Shown here: positions 5,877-10,101 of the stretch, piece after piece
Position numbering within the stretch: position 1 is the stretch's first letter
Layout of the letters: the number at the start of each line of letters is the position of its first letter
DNA from: Nitrospira lenta
Lineage (GTDB): Bacteria > Nitrospirota > Nitrospiria > Nitrospirales > Nitrospiraceae
Assembly (NCBI GenBank): GCA_945906715.1
Contig: CAMDRK010000076.1
Span: 1 to 10,101, forward strand
Length of the DNA stretch: 10,101 nt
Reading direction: 5' to 3'
Made by a program: the position numbers and the translations under genes
The notes under the pieces: model-generated
Seen by the model: only the letters and a program-made list of their open reading frames with translations
The model's database searches: none
What the model was told of the DNA's origin: nothing

Positions 5877-6863
5877 TCAGTTAGAAGGCGTAGCAGGTGA
5901 GGGTGTCGCGTCGGGTGTTGCCGGAGGGGTTCCGGCCGATTCGACTTTGAGGCCTTCGATGGAGAATAGGGCATCCCGTCGTGGGGCCGTTTCGTGATAA
6001 CGAAAGATAAATTGGTTCCCGGTTGCGTCGGTTGGCGCCGAGAAGGTCAACACGGCCCGGCCTTTTCTTCGCGGAGAGAGCTCGATGCCGTGCATGCAGA
6101 GGCCTTCGCGGTTGTTCTCCGCTTCCAATTTCCACCGGGCGCCATGGTCATCTTCGAGCATGGTGTCTTGCAGCAGGCAGAGCACTTTGACGTCGCGTGA
6201 GGACTTATTCTCAATCGTGAGATCGGCAATGATCTGATTGTCCCGCCTATGCAGGGCAGTCACAACCATCTGATACTGTTCATTGCTGTGGAGACCAAGC
6301 CCAGGCGGTGGCGCCGGCTTGGCGGAGGCATCAACTTTTACAACAGGCGGCTTGTTCGCTTCTTTGATGAGTTCCGCCAGCGGGCCTGCCTTAGGAATAG
6401 TACCGCGCGTAGCGCCCAATGACTGCATGGCGCTGGGGCTGAGCAATTTCACCGTCACTCGAAAGCCGTCCGGTGAATCACTATAGGAGCCGGTCAACAA
6501 TACATCGGCGTGCAACGCCTTGGCAGCCTGCTTGATCGTGTTAGCCTGAGCCGGTTCGAGCTGTGTGACATGGAATTTTTTCAAGGTCGAGTCCACCACG
6601 GTGTGATCGGCGACTTTGAGTTCGCCGGCGACCAGAATCTGTGTGCTCAACTCCTCCGCCAGAAATTGCCCAATCGGTGTGACCGCACCCTTGCTGTCCG
6701 TAAAGTCCAACACCGCCACCCGGTTTCTTTTCGCTTTCACCGCATCGGCGATCACTCCCTCCGCCAGCTGCTTCAGGCTTTCCTCGTAAGACGATGCCGC
6801 ATGAGCCGGCAGTGCCCAGAGAGTAACGAAGGCAAGTAGGACTGTGAGCAGGAGACGTTTCAT
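5877..6863 (-). CDS. Secreted FlgO/CsgG-like domain protein
   Basis: A 328-residue exported protein. The signal peptide is MKRLLLTVLL to PAHA, with likely cleavage near residues 22-23 (AHA-A). There is no lipobox cysteine. Residues about 48-170 (RVAVLDFTD, then FLAEELSTQIL, DSTLKKF, ALHADVLLTGSYSD and VTVKLLSP) resemble FlgO/CsgG/TolB-N-type periplasmic domains. A linker rich in Ala, Pro and Lys follows. Residues about 195-310 look like a beta-sandwich resembling DUF4352-type extracellular domains. The C-terminus is Pro/Thr/Ala-rich. The start at 6863 is chosen over 6902 because it begins the signal peptide and lies about 44 bp from the predicted transcription start. It is 7 bp from thiD in what looks like one operon, although no link to thiamine is obvious. 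Confidence 0.75.
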   Translation of the reverse strand: MKRLLLTVLLAFVTLWALPAHAASSYEESLKQLAEGVIADAVKAKRNRVAVLDFTDSKGAVTPIGQFLAEELSTQILVAGELKVADHTVVDSTLKKFHVTQLEPAQANTIKQAAKALHADVLLTGSYSDSPDGFRVTVKLLSPSAMQSLGATRGTIPKAGPLAELIKEANKPPVVKVDASAKPAPPPGLGLHSNEQYQMVVTALHRRDNQIIADLTIENKSSRDVKVLCLLQDTMLEDDHGARWKLEAENNREGLCMHGIELSPRRKGRAVLTFSAPTDATGNQFIFRYHETAPRRDALFSIEGLKVESAGTPPATPDATPSPATPSN

Positions 6864-6913
6864 TCCTGGAGAATTATCCTTTGAGACGAGAAACCAGTTC
6901 AACGCTGGATCAC

Positions 6914-6941
6914 ATTATACTCAGCGAGCCGAGCCTGTCCA
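6914..6941 (-). promoter_or_regulatory. Sigma70-type promoter for the FlgO-like gene and thiD
   Basis: On the minus strand TGGACA (6941-6936; five of six consensus bases) is followed by a 16-bp spacer and a perfect TATAAT (6919-6914). The expected start near 6907 leaves a leader of about 44 nt before the ATG at 6863. Of the sites I looked for, this is the best match to the promoter consensus. Confidence 0.7.
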
Positions 6942-6983
6942 GCGGGGGGGAGTAATCTTGGAGTGTAAAAGCGAGGGAGCGAT

Positions 6984-7211
6984 TCAGCCAAATGAAGCCA
7001 CTGCGACCGGACGCTGGTGGGCGACACGCTTGCGTTGAAGCTTGATGCGTTCAATCTCATGCAGCGCGTCCGCCGTCAGATAACTTTCTCCACAACTTGG
7101 GCAGGTCACAACCGGCACGTTTTCGATCACCAAGAGTTTCCGGCCCTTGCCATAGCTCCGAGTGACTTTCCGAACCAGCGCATCCTTGCTCCCACAAATA
7201 TCGCAGATCAT
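6984..7211 (-). CDS. YgiT-type zinc finger protein (MqsA N-domain-like antitoxin candidate)
   Basis: A 75-residue protein with two CxxC pairs: C3/C6 in MICDICG and C37/C40 in VTCPSCGESYLT. This is the YgiT/MqsA N-terminal zinc-binding fold. Stand-alone YgiT-type proteins are usually antitoxins paired with a small upstream toxin of the DUF4258 or MqsR type. No such toxin is visible here; the upstream neighbour is a DUF2283 gene 12 bp away. The C-terminus (ALHEIERIKLQRKR) is a basic helix. There is no Shine-Dalgarno before the ATG, so translation may depend on the preceding gene. Confidence 0.8.
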   Translation of the reverse strand: MICDICGSKDALVRKVTRSYGKGRKLLVIENVPVVTCPSCGESYLTADALHEIERIKLQRKRVAHQRPVAVASFG

Positions 7212-7223
7212 GGGCGCTTTATT

Positions 7224-7448
7224 TCATCGTGCGGGCGTTGCCATGGTTTCGAAACTGACGAGTGGCATCTCCGTTCCCAAGGGGACAAAGTTCAACTTTT
7301 CGAAACCGATGACCTGGCCCTTGCGATCCTTCATGAGGATGACATCATTGCCGGTTTCTTCACACAGATGTTCCTGATCGGGGTCTCCGAACCACACCGT
7401 CAGCGTGTTGCCGACCGGGTCGAAGAACAGTTTTATTTTCGTTTCCAT
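7224..7448 (-). CDS. DUF2283 domain-containing protein
   Basis: A 74-residue protein matching the DUF2283 pattern: FFDPVGNTLTVWFGD, then EETGNDVILMKDRKGQVIGFEKL. DUF2283 proteins are small beta-rich proteins often found beside DUF4258 toxin genes and thought to act as antitoxins; the biochemical role is not established. The ATG at 7448 starts the family homology but has no clear Shine-Dalgarno. The same frame is open upstream to a GTG at 7580, which would overlap the next gene by 14 nt and add 44 residues unlike the family. That extension is either non-coding or a relic. It is probably co-transcribed with the zinc-finger gene. Confidence 0.75.
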   Translation of the reverse strand: METKIKLFFDPVGNTLTVWFGDPDQEHLCEETGNDVILMKDRKGQVIGFEKLNFVPLGTEMPLVSFETMATPAR

Positions 7449-7566
7449 TATAGTGCGGTGTCTTTGAATGGCTATGTATCGATGGAGGTTCTTCAGTGCT
7501 GGAAGTACGTGTGGACGACCGGCGAAGAATGTATTGGCGCGAAGTCGTACCCCCGTATGTCGTCCG

Positions 7567-7797
7567 TTACTTACTTCCACGCCTATTCTGTCGGATTGTT
7601 CGTCGAGCGACAGTGATAAGAGAGCTGAGCGCGTCGTTGACGGATTTCTCCGAGGGAAACGCTCGCGCGACTTCGGGTGTGAGCAAGACCAGGTTTGTCC
7701 CTCGGCGATACTCTTTCAAGTATTTCCCTCGTACCCCTATGCCCAATGAGGATCGAGAATATTCAGCACGGAGCTCATCTGCTTTACCCTTCGACAT
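7567..7797 (-). CDS. Small antitoxin-like protein of unknown family
   Basis: A 76-residue basic protein. A central segment (VRGKYLKEYRRGTNLVLLTPEVARAFPSEKSVNDALSSLI) resembles small conserved proteins that often precede toxin genes, with a short beta part followed by a helix bearing the PSEKSVNDAL motif. I recognise the pattern but cannot name the family with certainty. The start at 7797 is supported by AAAGGTGA just upstream. The expected downstream partner is absent: only 118 bp lie between its stop and the DUF2283 ATG, and no homologous frame is visible there. Confidence 0.65.
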   Translation of the reverse strand: MSKGKADELRAEYSRSSLGIGVRGKYLKEYRRGTNLVLLTPEVARAFPSEKSVNDALSSLITVARRTIRQNRRGSK

Positions 7798-7818
7798 AAA
7801 TCACCTTTTCGCTTCGGG

Positions 7819-7839
7819 TCATCATACGTGCACTGATGA
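7819..7839 (-). promoter_or_regulatory. Candidate operator: inverted repeat upstream of the antitoxin-like gene
   Basis: TCATCA (7819-7824) and TGATGA (7834-7839) flank a 9-bp centre that contains the palindrome GTGCAC. It lies 22 bp upstream of the ATG at 7797, where antitoxins usually bind to repress their own operon. I find no convincing -35/-10 pair around it. Confidence 0.35.
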
Positions 7840-7883
7840 TCCGTGTTTTGGTACCTCGAATAGTATGTGCGACCACAATCTCG

Positions 7884-7944
7884 CTCCCGTCTTTTTATTT
7901 CCCCCCAAGCTGGCCCGTCGTGACTTGACGGGTGGCGCTCACCT
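7884..7944 (+). repeat. Family A repeat, copy 1
   Basis: A 61-bp segment about 89% identical, by eye, to 8400-8460. It contains CCCGTC and GACGGG around a 7-nt loop. It overlaps a second perfect stem, GGTGGCGC (7931-7938) with GCGCCACC (7947-7954), that is specific to this copy. Confidence 0.8.
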
Positions 7945-7978
7945 GGGCGCCACCCATCTTAGCTTTCGTCTTCTGTTC

Positions 7979-8073
7979 AAGGGTGGCCCGATTGGTCTCC
8001 AACTGCGCGCGTCCAACGAGGGTTTCCCGAGACCGCGCGTTGCGCGAGCAAAGGAGACTAACGGGCTACCCTT
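7979..8073 (+). repeat. Family B stem-loop repeat, copy 1
   Basis: The 49-nt core (8002-8050) begins ACTGCGCGCGTCCAACGAG and ends GCGCGTTGCGCGAGCA. The flanks form a long outer stem: 7979-8000 (AAGGGTGGCCCG, then TTGGTCTCC) against 8053-8073 (GGAGACTAA, then CGGGCTACCCTT), with one bulge and two G-U pairs. The inner core also folds on itself. Confidence 0.78.
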
Positions 8074-8310
8074 CCCTTCCTACACCGGGCGGGGTGCGAG
8101 GACGGACGGGCTGGTCAGTGACAGGACCCGTTCATTTCTTTCCCCCCTCCTCTCCCTTTTGGCCGGTGTTCAACTTTAGGGCAGGGCTGGGAGGCTCTCG
8201 GAGTGTGATCAGAGCGCCGTTGGGCTACCGCTCTTGCTGAGCTGCAACGGCTGCCGCTGCAGTAGCATTTTCTTTCACGTCCTCTTCCTGTGGCCGTGGA
8301 CTCAAAGGGG
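8074..8310. other. Gene-free stretch with little structure
   Basis: Between family B copies 1 and 2 no frame has a protein I would accept. The only visible features are pyrimidine-rich runs (8138-8160) and an inverted repeat GCCGTT (8216-8221) with AACGGC (8246-8251). Together with the flanking repeats this makes 7798-8628 an 830-bp region without genes. Confidence 0.6.
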
Positions 8311-8394
8311 CTGTGGGTGGAGTGCCCCATCGTGCGCGCATCGGACGAGCACTGTTTCATCGTGCGCGTTCTGCGAGCACAGGGGCACCCACCA
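8311..8394 (+). repeat. Family B stem-loop repeat, copy 2
   Basis: The core at 8331-8379 is a diverged copy. It shares ACGAGCAC, TCATCGTGCGCGTT (compare TTATCGTGCGCGTT in copy 3) and TGCGAGCA with the others. The outer stem is TGCCCC (8323-8328) with GGGGCA (8382-8387), continuing through a bulge into GGGTGG with CCACCC. These arms are unrelated in sequence to those of copies 1 and 3. Confidence 0.65.
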
Positions 8395-8399
8395 TCGGT

Positions 8400-8460
8400 C
8401 TCCCGTCTTTTTGTTTCTTTTCAATCTGGCCCGTCGTGACTTGACGGGTGGCGCTGACCT
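8400..8460 (+). repeat. Family A repeat, copy 2
   Basis: The second copy of the 61-bp unit at 7884. About seven differences are visible, mostly in a pyrimidine tract. The CCCGTC/GACGGG stem is unchanged. As with copy 1, a family B element follows downstream in the same orientation. Confidence 0.8.
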
Positions 8461-8475
8461 TTGCTCTCTTTCTTC

Positions 8476-8501
8476 CTCTCTCTCTCTCTCTCTCTCTCTC
8501 T
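8476..8501 (+). repeat. (CT)13 microsatellite
   Basis: Thirteen perfect CT dinucleotides in the gene-free block, between family A copy 2 and family B copy 3. Such tracts are slippage-prone and uncommon in bacterial chromosomes. It lies about 130 bp beyond the tenA stop and in no credible gene. Confidence 0.95.
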
Positions 8502-8522
8502 TGCTGGTCGGTGCTGTTCTTC

Positions 8523-8619
8523 GGGCAGGTAGCAGGGCTGGGCCAAACTGCGCGCGTCCAACGAGCACATTCTTATCGTGCGCGTTGCGCGAGCAATGGA
8601 ACGGCCCTGCTGCCTGCCC
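8523..8619 (+). repeat. Family B stem-loop repeat, copy 3
   Basis: The core at 8547-8595 closely matches copy 1. The outer arms GGGCAGGTAGCAGGGC (8523-8538) and GCCCTGCTGCCTGCCC (8604-8619) pair over 16 bp with a single G-U. The arms share nothing with copy 1 except complementarity. The element ends 10 bp from the tenA stop codon, so it forms the 3' hairpin of the tenA transcript. Confidence 0.85.
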
Positions 8620-8628
8620 TCCCTCCGC

Positions 8629-9297
8629 TCATACCGGCCACTTCTCCTCGTTCCACGCCATCTCCCAAAACATCCACTCATAGCGCGAACTAATCACGAA
8701 CGATTCTTCCATCCGCCGTTTCTCTTCTTTCCCGGCCGTCTTGGCCCACTGGTCCACTTTCTTGCGCATCCATTCCTGCACTTTGGCAAACTCAGGTGAG
8801 GCGTAGAGCATAAGCCAGTCTCGATAGGGGTGATCCTTGTTCGGCAGGCCATGCTTTAGAAGGTGTTGTCCGACGACGCAGTAGATCCAGGCGCAGGGGA
8901 GGGCCACAACGGTGATTTCCGCTGCCGAGCTTGTATGGGCGACGGTGAGCATGTGCCTGGTGTAGGCGTAGTTTGTCGGCGCCATGGGCACGGCAGTCAT
9001 TTCCTTTGCGGTCATGTTCCACCGTGACCCGTATCCCTCGTGGAGGCTCCGTTCGACGACAATGGTGTCTTCGGCGAGTTTCGTCAGGTGCAGGGCCGAT
9101 TCTGAATCCGGCGCTCTCAGCGCCCCGGCAGAAAATACACGGGCGAGGTCACCAAGAAACCTGGCGTCTTGCAGGATGTAGTACTTGAATTTTTTCTCCG
9201 GCAAGGTTCCCTTGCCCAACGCCACGACGAACGGATGGGTCAGTTGGGCATCCCAGATAGGTGTGGCGAGTTGTCTTAAGCGATCTGTGAATGACAT
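8629..9297 (-). CDS. tenA: TenA family aminopyrimidine aminohydrolase (thiaminase II)
   Basis: TenA hydrolyses 4-amino-5-aminomethyl-2-methylpyrimidine, a thiamine breakdown product, to HMP, which ThiD then phosphorylates. The 222-residue length is typical. Conserved active-site positions line up with the Bacillus subtilis enzyme: Asp44 in ILQDARFL, Tyr112, the catalytic Cys135 in ALPCAWIY and the Glu in SSRYEWMFWEMAW (Glu207; Glu205 in B. subtilis). Cys135 marks it as the TenA_C class. The start at 9297 has AGAGG about 5 bases upstream. It lies 143 bp downstream of sthA on the same strand, separated by a heptamer hairpin. No TPP riboswitch is recognisable upstream. The stop is followed by family B copy 3. 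Confidence 0.95.
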   Translation of the reverse strand: MSFTDRLRQLATPIWDAQLTHPFVVALGKGTLPEKKFKYYILQDARFLGDLARVFSAGALRAPDSESALHLTKLAEDTIVVERSLHEGYGSRWNMTAKEMTAVPMAPTNYAYTRHMLTVAHTSSAAEITVVALPCAWIYCVVGQHLLKHGLPNKDHPYRDWLMLYASPEFAKVQEWMRKKVDQWAKTAGKEEKRRMEESFVISSRYEWMFWEMAWNEEKWPV

Positions 9298-9306
9298 GGG
9301 ACCTCT

Positions 9307-9318
9307 TTCTACGTAGAA
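9307..9318. promoter_or_regulatory. 12-bp perfect palindrome ahead of tenA
   Basis: TTCTACGTAGAA is a perfect palindrome ending next to the tenA ribosome-binding site (AGAGG at about 9302-9306). Its position would suit an operator or a structure affecting translation, but there is no second site and no known matching regulator. Confidence 0.3.
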
Positions 9319-9342
9319 CGTCGATCGGGAATGGAGTTGCTG

Positions 9343-9469
9343 GTTTCTAGTTTCAGGTTCAACCTCGGAACTTCAGCGATCTGAAACGAACAACTAGAAA
9401 CTTCAAACTAGAAACGTACAACGTTTGAACGAGAGACGTTTCACGCTACACGTTTCACGTCTAACGTCT
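9343..9469 (-). repeat. Heptamer array and hairpin between sthA and tenA
   Basis: On the minus strand twelve units run from 9469 to 9385: AGACGTT, AGACGTG, AAACGTG, TAGCGTG, AAACGTC, TCTCGTT, one 8-mer CAAACGTT, then GTACGTT, TCTAGTT, TGAAGTT, TCTAGTT, GTTCGTT. The opposite arm at 9343-9356 (GTTTCTAGTTTCAG) is complementary to CTGAAAC (9381-9387) and CTAGAAAC (9393-9400 or 9408-9415). The array covers the last nine codons and the stop of sthA. Confidence 0.8.
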
Positions 9470-10101
9470 TCTGGGGCCAGGGTCTCGGCAAACGATTGAT
9501 GCCGTCGTGGGCGGCGACTTTGTAACACACCGCCAGTGTCGGGTAGTTGAAGACGGTGTCGATGAAATAATCGATCTTTCCCTTGTATGCCATGACGGCC
9601 TGGCCTATGTGAATAAGCTCCGTGGCCCCTTCTCCAATGGCATGGACGCCCAGGAGCGCGTGGGTGTGGCGATGAAACAGTAGCTTCAGCATACCGGTTT
9701 CATCGCCGATGAGATGTCCGCGGACGATTTCTCGATAGTATGCGAGGCCGACTGCATAGGGAATCTCATCCTTATTCAACTCTTCTTCATTCCGCCCTAC
9801 CATGGAGATTTCAGGAATGGCGTAGATGCCGTAGGGCAGGAGGTCTGTGTCGATGTGGTCGGGATGGTTAAAGGCATGGCAGGCGGCATGGCGTCCTTGC
9901 TGCATGGCTGTGGAGGCCAAGGCGGGAAAGCCGATGACATCGCCGGCGGCGTAGATATGGGGGACTGATGTTTGGAAATGGTTGTTCACGATTATACGGC
10001 CTCGCGCATCCGGCTTGATGCCGATGGCATCGAGGTTCAAGTGCTTCGTGGCGCCGATGCGGCCGATGGCATACATGAGCGTCGTGGTGGTGATCGGGGG
10101 T
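9441..10101 (-). CDS. sthA: Soluble pyridine nucleotide transhydrogenase SthA, 3' part (partial)
   Basis: This is the C-terminal portion of a flavoprotein disulfide-reductase-family enzyme; the 5' part lies beyond 10101. The frame reads in from the window edge (ITTTTLMYAIGR). Visible signatures: HIYAAGDVIGFPALAS (FAD-binding GD motif), QQGRHAACHAF, YGIYAIPEISMVGRNEEEL, LLFHRHTHALLGVHAIGEGATELIHIGQAVMA and FNYPTLAVCYKVAAHDGINRL. These fit SthA (Si-specific NAD(P)+ transhydrogenase), which exchanges reducing equivalents between NADPH and NAD+, better than lipoamide dehydrogenase, which has a His-Glu active pair in HAHPT. After GINRL, where SthA normally ends, about 14 extra residues follow; the last nine (KTLDVKRVA) are encoded by the heptamer array. 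Confidence 0.85.
   Translation of the reverse strand, partial: PPITTTTLMYAIGRIGATKHLNLDAIGIKPDARGRIIVNNHFQTSVPHIYAAGDVIGFPALASTAMQQGRHAACHAFNHPDHIDTDLLPYGIYAIPEISMVGRNEEELNKDEIPYAVGLAYYREIVRGHLIGDETGMLKLLFHRHTHALLGVHAIGEGATELIHIGQAVMAYKGKIDYFIDTVFNYPTLAVCYKVAAHDGINRLPRPWPQKTLDVKRVA

Noticed and set aside
5870..5974. N-terminal extension of ThiD (start at 5974)
   Set aside because: It overlaps the preceding gene in another frame and has no homology; ThiD family similarity starts after 5869.
7496..8179. A 227-codon plus-strand frame
   Set aside because: It runs antisense through the antitoxin-like gene and then through repeats. Its composition is not protein-like, and no start signal is seen.
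7884..8619. Possible CRISPR array
   Set aside because: The repeats are too few, of two kinds, unevenly spaced and themselves long hairpins; there are no cas genes.
8302..8683. Overlapping long frames on both strands with Arg-Glu or Ser-Leu runs across 8302-8683
   Set aside because: They are translations of the (CT)13 tract and of family A and B repeats, with no domain and no Shine-Dalgarno.
9298..9440. TPP riboswitch upstream of tenA
   Set aside because: I could not find the conserved CTGAGA and ACCTGA-type segments; the space is filled by the heptamer array.

Overview
The window most resembles a Nitrospirota chromosome, probably Nitrospira. This is inferred from the gene mix (SUMF1-fold secreted protein, FlgO/CsgG-like protein, heme-copper-oxidase-like membrane protein, TenA, ThiD, SthA) and from intergenic spaces packed with palindromic repeats. 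No rRNA or other decisive marker is present, so the genus call is tentative. There is no sign of phage, IS transposase, CRISPR, tRNA or rRNA.

Left part (1-2226, + strand): the 3' end of an unrecognised gene overlaps a MOSC-domain gene at a TGATG junction. A hexamer palindrome follows, then a class I SAM methyltransferase, then an exported SUMF1-like (sulfatase-modifying-factor fold) protein that lacks the usual catalytic cysteine motif. Two copies of a ~125-bp structured repeat (family P) flank the last gene. The first copy supplies its N-terminal codons and the second covers its stop codon.

Middle (2227-6983): two more family P copies lie tail-to-tail between convergent genes. Then come minus-strand genes: an alpha/beta hydrolase, a 12-helix membrane protein resembling heme-copper oxidase subunit I, thiD (HMP/HMP-P kinase), and a secreted FlgO/CsgG-like protein directly upstream of thiD. 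The last two look like an operon with a strong sigma70-type promoter at 6914-6941.

Right part (6984-10101): three small minus-strand genes (YgiT-type zinc finger, DUF2283, antitoxin-like protein) look like remnants of toxin-antitoxin modules with no toxin visible. An 830-bp gene-free block follows, made of two further repeat families (A and B) and a (CT)13 microsatellite. Then come tenA (aminopyrimidine aminohydrolase) and the 3' part of sthA (soluble transhydrogenase). TenA and ThiD act in consecutive steps of pyrimidine (HMP) salvage for thiamine.

The most unusual aspect is the spacer DNA. (i) Family P elements sit directly behind stop codons in a fixed orientation. They have a three-tier hairpin whose stems change sequence but stay complementary, with an invariant G-G mismatch. 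(ii) Family B has a conserved 49-nt core at the tip of stems that differ in every copy. (iii) Four other spacers are palindromic arrays of 6-, 7-, 9- and 7-nt units, unrelated in sequence but alike in architecture. Several of these reach into coding ends.
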